Assembly: GCA_020628095.1 (NCBI GenBank)
Contig: JAHDFP010000008.1
Location: forward strand, 62,001-126,000
Origin: Saprospiraceae bacterium
Lineage (GTDB): Bacteria > Bacteroidota > Bacteroidia > Chitinophagales > Saprospiraceae
Length of the DNA stretch: 64,000 nt
Reading direction: 5' to 3'
Below are positions 18,513 to 27,594 of the stretch, one piece after another; the first letter of the stretch is position 1, and each line of letters starts with the position of its first letter. The translations under genes and the position numbers were made by a program. The notes beneath the pieces were generated by a model, which saw only the letters and a list, made by a program, of their open reading frames with translations, searched no databases and had not been told where the DNA came from.

Positions 18513-19076
18513 TCAATCCTCCACAAAAACACACTCACACCGCGCCCTATCCTTCTCCTTATATCGCTTAGATAATTCGACGATCTCAGGATAGAGGCGT
18601 CCCGACTTAATATCATCGAGACTGAGGTTTATATTACGCTGGCCAGCATAAGATTTGTATGCCAGAATACTTTGTCGTGGCGTACCAGAGGTCTCTATGT
18701 ATCGGCTTTCGCTAATCTCTTTGAGTTGTTCGTATTCGTGAGGATGTTTGAAACCTAAGAAGTGTATGATCTCATGGGCGACAACATACCAAAGGCGTCT
18801 ATTGATGTGCGATCTTTTTAGGATGATCGCTGGGCCTCTTCCTTCATGGAGATGAGAATTAAGACAATCCGTCCCTATGTAAGAAGCGGACCTATCGCCT
18901 TCGCCTACCCGTATCTCACCTTCCGCGACAAACCGAAAAACAAAATAATCATTAAACAACTTCTCTATAAAATCAAAGCATCCTCTTATAAATTGCTTAT
19001 CCTGACCCTCATAGTTTATGATCGAGATATTGAATCGCTGCTTATCTGTCCATGTCTTAGCGAGATCGGCGATCAT
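18513..19076 (-). CDS. metzincin-like zinc protease
   Basis: 187 residues. A full metzincin motif HEIIHFLGFKH is at residues 101-111 (zinc ligands His101, His105, His111; Glu102 catalytic). A later SILAY could be the Met-turn with leucine in place of methionine. There is no signal in this reading, but the 5' end overlaps the small exported-protein gene 19057-19278 by 20 bases, so the two are made together. It could be the last gene of the phage-like operon or a separate unit. Confidence 0.75.
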   Translation of the reverse strand: MIADLAKTWTDKQRFNISIINYEGQDKQFIRGCFDFIEKLFNDYFVFRFVAEGEIRVGEGDRSASYIGTDCLNSHLHEGRGPAIILKRSHINRRLWYVVAHEIIHFLGFKHPHEYEQLKEISESRYIETSGTPRQSILAYKSYAGQRNINLSLDDIKSGRLYPEIVELSKRYKEKDRARCECVFVED

Positions 19077-19278
19077 ATTTATTCTTAGCTTGTAGCTTTT
19101 CGATATGCTGATCTATCTTAGGCTGCAGTTTTCTTTCGAAATCATAATATTCTAAAGGATCATTTGGACCTCCAATGACATAGATAGTTCCTATCTCGAT
19201 TTTCTTTATATCAGACTCGCTTTCTATCACCACGATCTGAGCCAACGTAAAGGCTATTGCCAGTAATAATATTTTCAT
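19057..19278 (-). CDS. small exported protein
   Basis: 73 residues with a clear Sec signal (LLLAIAFTLAQ) and a short charged mature part. It overlaps the metzincin gene by 20 bases and starts one base after the tail-fibre-like gene ends. It could serve as a propeptide or partner of the protease; no family is recognised. Confidence 0.6.
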   Translation of the reverse strand: MKILLLAIAFTLAQIVVIESESDIKKIEIGTIYVIGGPNDPLEYYDFERKLQPKIDQHIEKLQAKNKYDRRSR

Positions 19279-19279
19279 A

Positions 19280-20446
19280 TCAGTTCCTTTTATATTGTAC
19301 TGTAAATTCCAGCCATATCACCGCGTCGTTATCACGAAAGTTCGCTTGATTAAGATAAATCCTTCCTGAGTTACTCCAGTGATGAGCTTCGTTTCCCATG
19401 TAAGGATTAGTCGCCATCGCGCCTCTGACACCGTCATCGGCTGAGATCAATCCTGTCTGTCGATACGTACCGACATCATATATATCTCTATCCCACCCTG
19501 CGATATTGGGTACATCTACATAACCCCATCCATTGCCTGCCGCATGTGTTCCTCTGAGCCTGTAATGAAACTCATACACCTCTCTACAGTCGCCGTCTTG
19601 CTGGACATACCAGTAGGTGTCTGTCTCTGTTACTTGACTCAGATTAGTCGTGTATGTTCCTAACCCTGCCAGAGTCGGCGCGGTGATTGTCGTCCATGTC
19701 GGCATCACGCCGATGTCTACCGTATTGCCATCTTGGATAGTTAGATTCTTAGTATTGGGATCATAGGTCAAGGTCTGATCGTCCGTGTCTGTACTATTCG
19801 GTATTGTGACAGATCCGCCACCATTGGATAAGCTGATGACATTACCAGCGATAGACAAGGTCTGTATCTCGTTAGTCACGCTACCGTCCACCTCTGGCGG
19901 ATGTATGACTAACTGATTGATAACCGTCTGACAATTCGCCAGACTATCTTTGAAGTTGATCGCTTGCGCTGACACCTCACCTTCTACGCCTGCATATCGA
20001 ATGCAAGCCGTCACGCAGTCTTCCACCTCTAATCGAAAAGCGTTATTCCGTGGCGTACCAGCCGCCGCACCGTTATCTTGCTCTCCGATGACAAAGCTAA
20101 ATCCACTCGCCGTCTTAGTGCCTGAGGTTGTATAAGCATTTATATCATCGACGCCTGTAACCTGTACATCATATTCTATATCGTAGCTGCTGCCTTGATT
20201 TGGTGTGCTCGCAAAATTGACCGTATAATTACCTGTCGAGTTTTGTACAATGTCCGCATTATCGCCTCCTATGATTTCGGTGAACTGAGTGCCGTCCCAT
20301 TCTACGACGTAGAACTTAGAGACGGTGATTATTTCTTCTATACATTCTACCTCTGAGCCACCGTTACAGCACTTGCGAGGGATCGCCGACTGAGCACAGA
20401 TACTCTGATAGAAAGCAACCAATAATAATATGATTAGTCCTCTCAT
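19280..20446 (-). CDS. tail-fibre-like protein with Sec signal
   Basis: 388 residues from ATG 20446 (TAATG overlap with the upstream gene). It starts with a signal peptide (LIILLLVAFYQSICAQ). The middle has fibre-type beta repeats: IQTLSIAGNVISLSNGGG and DQTLTYDPNTKNLTI, as in trimeric phage tail fibres and adhesins. The C-terminal 130 residues form an aromatic beta domain ending in EFTVQYKRN that could be a receptor-binding head. A Sec signal on a phage-type fibre is unusual. Confidence 0.6.
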   Translation of the reverse strand: MRGLIILLLVAFYQSICAQSAIPRKCCNGGSEVECIEEIITVSKFYVVEWDGTQFTEIIGGDNADIVQNSTGNYTVNFASTPNQGSSYDIEYDVQVTGVDDINAYTTSGTKTASGFSFVIGEQDNGAAAGTPRNNAFRLEVEDCVTACIRYAGVEGEVSAQAINFKDSLANCQTVINQLVIHPPEVDGSVTNEIQTLSIAGNVISLSNGGGSVTIPNSTDTDDQTLTYDPNTKNLTIQDGNTVDIGVMPTWTTITAPTLAGLGTYTTNLSQVTETDTYWYVQQDGDCREVYEFHYRLRGTHAAGNGWGYVDVPNIAGWDRDIYDVGTYRQTGLISADDGVRGAMATNPYMGNEAHHWSNSGRIYLNQANFRDNDAVIWLEFTVQYKRN

Positions 20447-21753
20447 TATTGGCAGCAATTAGGTGATGGATTAGGATTAGTTATTGTCACTGTACTAAGG
20501 TCAGAGCTATTAATCCACTCATGTCCATTAGAATCAGGATTAGGCGTTGGCGTATCTATAGAGCATAATTGATACACTGTCCAACCATCTATCGCAAAAT
20601 TTGAAACTGGATGAGTTCCTGAGTCTACCACACCTATCACCGTCGCATTAGCAAACTGAGGATGTGGGGCTGACAACTTAGAGTATAAGGTCCAGATTGT
20701 TTCCTCACAATCAGAATCACAAGTAGAACACATACACCAGTCATCTAAGACAGTCTCCTGTATGGTATCTATCGTACCGTCAGAATAATCCACTATCCAA
20801 TGTGGTACACAGTCTATACAGACGGCCGTACGTTGATTGATCTCCAGAGGTTGTGGCTCTGGTTCTTCTATGACACCACCGTTGCAATCATCTATATTGA
20901 TTTCTCCACCAACTTCTACAGGCGTGTAGTCTATTAAAGCCCCGTCGTTATCTACTTCAAATATGGCGTTGACAATTTCTCCATCTCCGCAATCGACATA
21001 CTGAATGATAATCGCTTTCGGACTGCCATTGATAATATTATTCTGATCGCATCCATCAAAGTATGTAAAAGAACAACTCGGTGCCGTCAGAGAAGGAAAG
21101 GTAAAACCACACGGTCTGGTACATATCGGCATATCCTGTTCTGCGACAGGCTCTTTCGTATCATAATAATACCACTGTCCATCTTCGCCACAAGCACCAC
21201 AGACTTCATACTCTATCTCTTCGCCATAAAAAACAATCAGGTCTAAGACTCTTCCGACATGTGAGGCAATCGTCGATGTGACGACCTCTATTTTGACAGG
21301 TATCTTTTCTGTAAAACAGCATTTGACATTGAGATAACGCCAGCGCATTTTTGATATATCCGTTCCGCTTTCTATGACTTCCGTAGGTGGTGGATTGAGT
21401 CCACCGCAGCCATTAGGCAATATGTTACATGATGGCTCATAGATACAATCTTCATTAGTCCCAAAACCATCTGCACTGGCCCAATAATTAAGCTGGCCCG
21501 TCCATGTCCCAGAAGTGATCGCGGGTTGCGATGCCAGCTCTGTAGACCCATCATCAAAGGTCACCTCGAAAGTATAATCTGCATTCCATGATGTTCCTGT
21601 GTTATCCCATAGCGCGTAGACTGATTTTCCGACGCGGCATTCTTTGACATGACTCACGGGCTGCCCGACGCCATTATTAAGAGAGCGCAAGCCAGATCTG
21701 TTACAGCCTATAAATGATAGTAGAATAAATACAAATAGAATGTTTCTGAGCAT
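20446..21753 (-). CDS. cysteine-rich lipoprotein of the phage-like operon
   Basis: 435 residues with a lipoprotein signal (LSFIGC, cysteine near residue 17). The mature part is rich in cysteine, tryptophan and proline (for example CSTCDSDCEET and CIDCVPHW), which suggests many disulfides and small beta domains. No family recognised. It is coupled to the tail-fibre-like gene by TAATG and lies 3 bases after the haloperoxidase-like gene, so all three probably share the promoter at 22579-22609. Confidence 0.65.
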   Translation of the reverse strand: MLRNILFVFILLSFIGCNRSGLRSLNNGVGQPVSHVKECRVGKSVYALWDNTGTSWNADYTFEVTFDDGSTELASQPAITSGTWTGQLNYWASADGFGTNEDCIYEPSCNILPNGCGGLNPPPTEVIESGTDISKMRWRYLNVKCCFTEKIPVKIEVVTSTIASHVGRVLDLIVFYGEEIEYEVCGACGEDGQWYYYDTKEPVAEQDMPICTRPCGFTFPSLTAPSCSFTYFDGCDQNNIINGSPKAIIIQYVDCGDGEIVNAIFEVDNDGALIDYTPVEVGGEINIDDCNGGVIEEPEPQPLEINQRTAVCIDCVPHWIVDYSDGTIDTIQETVLDDWCMCSTCDSDCEETIWTLYSKLSAPHPQFANATVIGVVDSGTHPVSNFAIDGWTVYQLCSIDTPTPNPDSNGHEWINSSDLSTVTITNPNPSPNCCQ

Positions 21754-21756
21754 GTT

Positions 21757-22518
21757 CTATTTTTGAAACTCTTTTAATGTTGTCAATACCCCGCCTGCCA
21801 GATTATCCATCGGATAATGTATAAGACTACCTGACCGACCCATAGACGCCACACACGCCGCGATCAATGCCTCCCTATAACATCTCTTATCCAGATGAAA
21901 GACATCGTTAATCACTTCTACAGCTGTCAAAAACTTAGTGCCGTGTCCTGCGGGATAGGACCAATGACCAGGGTGTACGTGATTAGCGATCAGAGAAAGA
22001 TTGAGACCAAACTTTTCTTCTATGTAGACTAATGGTCTTGGTGTTTTGTAATAGTACTTAGCATCAAAGCATTGCTCCAATGTTCTTTTGAGTCGTCGCG
22101 TGTAGGCATTGACATAACCGATACCCGATCCGTCGATAAAGTCTTTTTCTCTCTGATGCTTCTGCCCCTCTGACTTGCAATATCTCAGCAACATATTAAA
22201 GAACTCCAGACATTCATCATCCTGCACAAACTCTGAGACCTCCTTCCAAGAACTCATATCCATCACATTAGATACCGCCGTCCTGATCTCTCTATGCTCT
22301 ACCGCAAAAGGGATGTACTCCGCTAAGATGTCCAGTGTCTCATCTTGCCACATCTTAACTTCTAATGGATCGTCTACCTTCGCCTGCTCATTGAGAATCA
22401 TTGTTTTCTCTAACTCCATTGTGATTTTGGTCGGCGTTAGATTGGGTTCTGGGATACCATGTGCTGTATTGGATTCCCTTTTTTCCACGTTCATTTCTGG
22501 AAATGGTGTGTTCGTCAT
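21757..22518 (-). CDS. PAP2/vanadium haloperoxidase-like protein
   Basis: 253 residues. The superfamily's three motifs are visible: YYKTPRP near residue 180, YPAGHGT near 200 (PSGH-type), and GRSGSLIHYPMD near 230 (SRxxxxxH-type, with Gly-Arg). These residues bind phosphate or vanadate. No signal peptide and no transmembrane helices, which favours the soluble haloperoxidase branch over lipid phosphatases. It is the first gene behind the module promoter at 22579-22609, an odd place for this enzyme. Confidence 0.75.
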   Translation of the reverse strand: MTNTPFPEMNVEKRESNTAHGIPEPNLTPTKITMELEKTMILNEQAKVDDPLEVKMWQDETLDILAEYIPFAVEHREIRTAVSNVMDMSSWKEVSEFVQDDECLEFFNMLLRYCKSEGQKHQREKDFIDGSGIGYVNAYTRRLKRTLEQCFDAKYYYKTPRPLVYIEEKFGLNLSLIANHVHPGHWSYPAGHGTKFLTAVEVINDVFHLDKRCYREALIAACVASMGRSGSLIHYPMDNLAGGVLTTLKEFQK

Positions 22519-22578
22519 TGCTATACTTTTGTTTTTTCTAAGAGCCGAAAGTTTGCGCTCTTAAATCAAGGCATATCA

Positions 22579-22609
22579 CAAAAGTATGTTAGTGGGAGGG
22601 GTACTTATT
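22579..22609 (-). promoter_or_regulatory. module promoter 1
   Basis: Minus strand: AATAAGTACC (22609-22600), 13 bases, TACTTTTG (22586-22579). The second part is an exact Bacteroidota -7 element (TANNTTTG). It lies 60 bases upstream of the haloperoxidase-like start. The same pair with the same spacing recurs six more times in this window. Confidence 0.75.
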
Positions 22610-22755
22610 TGTGGTGGTGGTTTGTGGGTTATTAGGTGATGGAAGGTTGTGGCTATCTTTTGGAATCCTTTATTAATTAACTCTATTCGTCCTTTACATT
22701 ATCCAATCGAATATTAAGTCTGGTCTTTGTATCTTGCCTTCCAGATAACAAGTAT

Positions 22756-23214
22756 ATGGAAGATAAAAATGAAAAGATTTACCTGCACATGCATAGAGTG
22801 ATGATGGTTCTTAACGAAACTTACCCAGTTTCTAAACTGCCCATGTCTATTGCTTACTTGTTAGAAATTAAAATGAAAAAGACACCAGACTTTATTGAGC
22901 GAATACTTGAAGCAAATGAGATAAGAGAATACTGTGAATACTTTTGCAAGGAGGGCCTCGCCGAACGAACGAATAAAAAAAATGATAAAGAGATTTATGA
23001 ATATAAGCTAACCGTAAAGGGCGTTATATTTATAAACAGAGGAGGATTTAAATGGAAATATCAAAACGATAAATTAGACTTTATGCAGTCTTACAAAGAA
23101 AGAAAAATTGAGTTAGATAAAAATAGAGTTGCAAGAATAATCCCATTACTTGCATGGGTTGTTTCGATTGGACAATTAATAGTCTTTGTTGTAATAAGTA
23201 TAAGTAAAAATTAA
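22756..23214 (+). CDS. hypothetical protein with C-terminal membrane helix
   Basis: 152 residues. Residues 5-100 look like a winged-helix-type domain: helices, then EYKLTVKGVIFINRGG resembling a wing. A C-terminal transmembrane helix spans about 130-149. It is the only plus-strand gene in the 16-55 kb stretch and is AT-rich, like a moron gene. No family recognised. Confidence 0.6.
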   Translation: MEDKNEKIYLHMHRVMMVLNETYPVSKLPMSIAYLLEIKMKKTPDFIERILEANEIREYCEYFCKEGLAERTNKKNDKEIYEYKLTVKGVIFINRGGFKWKYQNDKLDFMQSYKERKIELDKNRVARIIPLLAWVVSIGQLIVFVVISISKN

Positions 23215-23373
23215 ACCAGCAATATTTAAAATTGCGTAGAAAGTTATTAATCCTATTGGCATTTCTAATTTTTTGTATTTGTTTGATAATTAATTTAAAT
23301 CATATTCCAAACATACCTCAAAAGCACAGGTATCTATTTTTGTTCTCTTGAGAAAACCACACTCTTAACCAGA

Positions 23374-24126
23374 TCAACGAATCATTGCAGCAGATCTAAA
23401 ATATTGATGCACTAAATGAAATAACTCCCAGGTCTGCGAGTTAAACAATATTGGCAATGAGGCTTCTAAGTTCTGATTTGAAAGAATTTTTAGTCTTTCA
23501 TTTAATATAAAATGCACAGCGTCATTGAGCGGTCCAATTCCAGAATTTAAGTAATAATCTAAGGCACTGATATAACAAGAAATGCGAGGTAACTATGTCA
23601 TAAGCACGTTATACTTGGTCTGGAACATAGTAAAGAATATATAGTAAAAAGCTGCAACTGGAAATATTGGAAAATCATCCAATTTTTTAAGCTCCAGCCA
23701 CTTAAGATGTTGCTTTTGAATAATTTTCATTGAGTCATCAATGGCGTTAATGCCAGTAATCTTATCTATATCCTCATCAGGATACATCATATCCAGAATT
23801 ATCGAGACACCCACGAAGTACCCAAACTTCGCATTGTATAGGCGCTTTTCCTTTACAGTTAACGCTTCATTTGACCTCATAACAATTGGCTGTAACTTAA
23901 CAATTGTCATTGCCGTAATTGCAGCTATTTTGAACTTATTAATATTCTTAGGAACTAGAGGTCTAACGTATTTTTTCAGAATTTGATAATAAACTCCAGC
24001 TATCTTTAGTGAGGCAGAGTCTATTAACTGGAAGTCTCCATATCGCGAGACGAAATGTGTAATTCCCCTTTCTATTACCTCTGCCCTCTCTTCTATACGA
24101 ACGGACAACTTATCTCCACTTATCAT
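23374..24126 (-). pseudogene. hypothetical gene interrupted by an amber codon
   Basis: The frame from ATG 24126 runs 177 residues to TAG at 23595-23593, then continues in the same frame for 72 protein-like residues (including NSGIGPLNDAVHFILNERLK) to TGA 23376-23374. The continuation has normal composition and helix periodicity and no other gene covers it. So the original product was probably about 250 residues. As with 7278, TAG could derive from CAG by one transition. The protein has amphipathic and hydrophobic helices but no recognised family. Confidence 0.5.
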
Positions 24127-24174
24127 AAGGACAGTATTAAATAGAAGACATTTTGGTATTCGTAAGGATAATGA

Positions 24175-24390
24175 TTAAAGTTCCAAAAGTGCGGAGACAA
24201 AATCCGTTTTACCTCCTGTCAATAGTTTATTATTGTCAGTCGAATCCTCGTGATTTGCCATATTTTGATTTGTAGAAAGCGCATAATCTAAATCTACATC
24301 TAGGTTTATGTCGCTACTCTCTTCTATAAATTCTCTTATGTTATCGTCTAAAATCTGAGCCATTACTTTGTCCTTTATATCCTCATACAA
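24175..24390 (-). CDS. small acidic hypothetical protein
   Basis: 71 residues, strongly acidic (many Asp/Glu/Asn), no membrane segment. It lies 48 bases upstream of the amber-interrupted gene on the same strand and probably shares its transcript. No family recognised. Confidence 0.45.
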   Translation of the reverse strand: MYEDIKDKVMAQILDDNIREFIEESSDINLDVDLDYALSTNQNMANHEDSTDNNKLLTGGKTDFVSALLEL

Positions 24391-24623
24391 ATTAACGCAA
24401 AAAGCATGACAATAGTTATATACTAATATATTGTTCGTCAGAGAGTTATAGTCTTTTAGTAGTGCTTGGACTTAATGTTGCTCTGATTATCAACAACATA
24501 CATAAATTAAGTCGTGAATATTTAATTTTCTAATAAATCAAAAAAAACTTCATTTCTGGAATACAAAGCATTTCTTAATATTTCTATCCTCTTTCCGGTC
24601 TGATAATTTATGTTCTGGAATAA

Positions 24624-25235
24624 CTATTTTTTACTAGTCTTAGTTCTAATCCAACCCGACATCAAATCAATCAATTCTGAAAAAGGTATTTCCCACATCT
24701 TATCCGGGTCTAAATTTTCTGCTCTCATATCTTTGTCGAAGTCGTAAAGAAATTCATTGTATAAATCCCATATTATCGTGTAAGCTAAGGGTTTGGCATT
24801 TTTAATTTTATAAATCCAATTCCTAACACATTTTATTACTTGTATGGGTTCATTTGAGTGGTTACTTATGTCTTGACCTGATATATCCGATATGACCTGT
24901 TTGTATCTATATGGTTCTTCTTCTAAGATTAAGCATTTTTTATCCTTCTTTGAGTACATTTTACATCCAAGATCTATACCTAATTCAAAAGGCATATTAA
25001 ATCGAGGTAAGCCTTTTGTATCCTTCGGTATTATTCTAGAAATGTCATGGATACTATACTTAGATTCGTAAATTAAACTTTGTATTTGTCTTATACGAAT
25101 GTCATCGCCATCTTTCGTTTCAGATAGTCGAGGTTTAAGATCACAAAAAATTACTGTAAAAAGAATCGCTTTGAGGAGAGGGTAATAATCACTATCGAAA
25201 GGACAATTAATGAAAATGTTAGTTCTATAGGCCAT
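24624..25235 (-). CDS. TIR/deoxyribosyltransferase-like conflict protein
   Basis: 203 residues. The N-terminus NIFINCPFDSDYYPLLKAI, the SETKDGDDIRIRQIQSLI stretch and SKYSIHDISR form a Rossmann-like pattern seen in a family of nucleotide-directed TIR or nucleoside-deoxyribosyltransferase-like proteins often found in defence contexts. The MPFELGIDLG segment suits the conserved Glu of such folds. Its stop/start region overlaps the DUF2188 gene, giving a two-gene unit. The assignment to a superfamily is moderate; the substrate (possibly NAD) is inference. Confidence 0.6.
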   Translation of the reverse strand: MAYRTNIFINCPFDSDYYPLLKAILFTVIFCDLKPRLSETKDGDDIRIRQIQSLIYESKYSIHDISRIIPKDTKGLPRFNMPFELGIDLGCKMYSKKDKKCLILEEEPYRYKQVISDISGQDISNHSNEPIQVIKCVRNWIYKIKNAKPLAYTIIWDLYNEFLYDFDKDMRAENLDPDKMWEIPFSELIDLMSGWIRTKTSKK

Positions 25236-25474
25236 TATTTAGAAGACCTAAATTTCCCATTTTTACCATGAATTATAACAGTGGTGGCGCTGCCAGATTT
25301 CACCCATTTGTTTGCTAGTGCAACTACTTCTTTTTGGGTATCCTTAACCCTGTAGGCCTTTAACGTACCTTCTTTGCGGATCGCCCAACCCTTAGGGCGT
25401 GGTGTTATATGCACTCTTTTAGAGTTGGTTTTAGCAGAATTAATTAACCTCTTACGTAACTTATTGGTTTTCAA
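25235..25474 (-). CDS. DUF2188 domain protein
   Basis: 79 residues: a basic N-terminal tail and a DUF2188 domain (GWAIRKEGTLKAYRVKDTQKE then VVALANK and VIIHGKNGKF). DUF2188 is a small alpha/beta domain of unknown function, often encoded next to larger effector-like genes. It ends on the first base of the TIR-like start, so the pair is translationally coupled. It may be a regulator or antidote of its partner. Confidence 0.75.
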   Translation of the reverse strand: MKTNKLRKRLINSAKTNSKRVHITPRPKGWAIRKEGTLKAYRVKDTQKEVVALANKWVKSGSATTVIIHGKNGKFRSSK

Positions 25475-25555
25475 TGTTAACTTTTATACGTTTTTCATAA
25501 ATATAACGAGAATTATTCTAAAATGATTTCATCTAAGGGCTATTGCATTACTAAT

Positions 25556-26542
25556 TCAACACAATTTAAAAAATCTCAATACCCTCTTAAACCAACCATG
25601 CTTCTCATACAAAGCTGGGTGATGCGCTAAGTGATCATCGACCGTATCTGCTGTATTGATAATAGACTGAAAAACTTGTGTCGTCAGTCCTCGGACTTTG
25701 CCGTTGCCATAAGGAATACCGTTAAGTATTTCGGCAGCTTTATAAAGTATGTTGATCGTCACATGATTAGCTGGCACTTCGTTATAGTGCCGCATGTATA
25801 TCTCGATAATCCGTCCACATTCTGCTGCCACCCACGGCGCAGCCATCGACGTACCAGACAGTGATCTCATCAGCTTGGACACCTCGTTACGTAGGTCCCT
25901 CCATCCCGACACGATCTGATCTCCATAAGCCACAATGTCTAATCTCTCATCTCTGGAACTATGACGCCATAGCTTGTCATTCCATGATAACGCACCTGTC
26001 GCCACCACCTCTCTCATACTCGCTGGAAAGGTCAGATTACCACCATTGTTTCCAGCACTACAGACGACGACGCAGTTCTTTTTGTAGGCGTATCTTATCG
26101 CTCTGACGATATGCCGATCTTCACCGCCGCCACCTAATGATAGATTGATTACATGTGCATTATTATCCGCGCAGAAAATAATGGCATCGGCGATGTCCTT
26201 AGTCGAATACGCATTACCTCCTTTGTCCAAGGCTTTAGTAATTATCTGCGATGCGGCTGGCAGTCCAGACAAGACTATACATCTCACATGCGTACCGTGT
26301 CCGTTATAGTCTCTTGTGTCTTTGTCACCAAATGACTTTACCAGAATAGCATTCGGATAATCCACATGCTCTTGATAGCCTGTATCTACTATGCCTATGA
26401 TTATACCACGCCCGACATAGCCCTCTTCGATGGACTTATCCATACCCATTCTATAAAGTGGGTTACGCATGATGTCCTGTGCGCCGATGTCTGGCACTTC
26501 GTCATGCACGATATGTGGCGTTAGTCCGAAATCGTTACTCAT
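25556..26542 (-). CDS. subtilisin-family (S8) serine peptidase
   Basis: 328 residues, no signal peptide. The triad is visible: Asp53 in IVDTG, His82 in NGHGTH, Ser232 in SGTSMAAP, with oxyanion Asn165 in AGNNGG. The usual HVAG after the histidine motif is HVRC. It starts on the base where the amidase gene ends (TAATG). Placed with amidase and holin, it may act in lysis, in maturation of structural proteins, or after release. A short C-terminal helical basic tail is unusual. Confidence 0.88.
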   Translation of the reverse strand: MSNDFGLTPHIVHDEVPDIGAQDIMRNPLYRMGMDKSIEEGYVGRGIIIGIVDTGYQEHVDYPNAILVKSFGDKDTRDYNGHGTHVRCIVLSGLPAASQIITKALDKGGNAYSTKDIADAIIFCADNNAHVINLSLGGGGEDRHIVRAIRYAYKKNCVVVCSAGNNGGNLTFPASMREVVATGALSWNDKLWRHSSRDERLDIVAYGDQIVSGWRDLRNEVSKLMRSLSGTSMAAPWVAAECGRIIEIYMRHYNEVPANHVTINILYKAAEILNGIPYGNGKVRGLTTQVFQSIINTADTVDDHLAHHPALYEKHGWFKRVLRFFKLC

Positions 26543-27024
26543 TAATCCTCTTTAATTTCTGCGCAGTCATCACACCCTGAATATTCTGCTTCTAATTTTT
26601 GAATCAAATGTTTGCCAGGGCAAAGCGTTGCCTTATGCTTCGCATGCCAACTGACTTCTAATGGACCTACGATGTCTATTAGGTCGTCCACAAGGTTTAC
26701 TAATGCCTTCCATTGATCGTCAGGAACTTTATTTTCCTCGAAATTTCCTATCAATGCAACACCTATAGTAGACAGATTTAGTCCAGATGTATTGTAGCTT
26801 ATTACGTCTATCTTGTTGCATCTGAACACCTCACCAATATTGTCGATCATAAAATGATAACCGACCCCAGGCCATTTGTTATTCTTTACATGGTACTTAG
26901 CTATCGCCTTGGGCGTCGCATCACTAACCGTATGATGTACGACGATTCTCTTTATCAGAGATATTTCGCGCAGATTGTATCTTTTGCGCTTATGCTTTGG
27001 CAATATGTCTACTAAGTCGATCAC
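26542..27024 (-). CDS. N-acetylmuramoyl-L-alanine amidase (endolysin-like)
   Basis: 160-residue Amidase_2/PGRP domain like T7 lysozyme. Zinc ligands are visible: first His in VVHHTVSD, second in WHAKHK, and Cys in LCPGKH. The YHFMIDNIGEVF core is typical. It cleaves the amide between muramic acid and L-Ala. No signal peptide, so release needs the holin-like protein 3 bases upstream. Coupled to the S8 peptidase by TAATG. Confidence 0.88.
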   Translation of the reverse strand: MIDLVDILPKHKRKRYNLREISLIKRIVVHHTVSDATPKAIAKYHVKNNKWPGVGYHFMIDNIGEVFRCNKIDVISYNTSGLNLSTIGVALIGNFEENKVPDDQWKALVNLVDDLIDIVGPLEVSWHAKHKATLCPGKHLIQKLEAEYSGCDDCAEIKED

Positions 27025-27027
27025 TAC

Positions 27028-27321
27028 TTACACCTTACTTTTAACCAACTGATACACCGCCAATAATTCCGCTATCACTGCCACGGTAGAATTGGAAATT
27101 TCATTGATAAACTCTGGCGTTATCTCCGTACCTCCTATACTCATCCCGACAAACAAAGCCGCCACCGACATAAAGACGGCGTACCACTTCGAGGATTTGA
27201 TCTGGTCGATGTCTTCTTGATTGGCTTGTGCGGATAGTTTTGGTTTAGCATACAGGCTATAGGCTATTATTGATGCTAAAGCGACTGTAGCCGCGATTAA
27301 AATAATTGCTGATGGTGTCAT
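27028..27321 (-). CDS. holin-like small membrane protein
   Basis: 97 residues with an N-terminal helix (about 4-25), a second (48-64) and a hydrophobic C-terminal segment ending in a basic KSKV tail. Position directly before the amidase gene and size fit a holin; sequence alone does not prove pore formation. Coupled to the upstream gene by TAATG. Confidence 0.6.
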   Translation of the reverse strand: MTPSAIILIAATVALASIIAYSLYAKPKLSAQANQEDIDQIKSSKWYAVFMSVAALFVGMSIGGTEITPEFINEISNSTVAVIAELLAVYQLVKSKV

Positions 27322-27590
27322 TATCTTATTGGATTAAAGTCTAATAAATCAATTTTCTTATCTATACCATTCTCATCTATGAGGATGACATTGTGATACG
27401 TCTGCACAATGCGACGTCTGGTTTCTGTGTCTTTATAAAAGTAAACCGAGTACAAATCACCCGACCGCTTACTACTCGTCTGGCGATACCTCACCCAATC
27501 GAAGTTCTTACCAAAATGATAGGCTTCTGATCCATCGGGTTTGCATAGTGCGCCGTTACTCAGGTTTAGTTTCCATTCTGCTGCTGGCAT
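27321..27590 (-). CDS. small hypothetical protein of the lysis cluster
   Basis: 89 residues, soluble, beta-rich, many arginines and aromatic residues. No signal peptide. It overlaps the holin-like gene by TAATG. Family unknown; could be a lysis regulator or a minor virion protein. Confidence 0.55.
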   Translation of the reverse strand: MPAAEWKLNLSNGALCKPDGSEAYHFGKNFDWVRYRQTSSKRSGDLYSVYFYKDTETRRRIVQTYHNVILIDENGIDKKIDLLDFNPIR

Positions 27591-27594
27591 ATTT

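Noticed and set aside
6831-24126. Recoding of TAG as an amino acid in this genome
   Set aside because: recF and the 47-residue gene end in TAG in places where termination fits the gene layout. Two ambers alone do not justify a recoded code.
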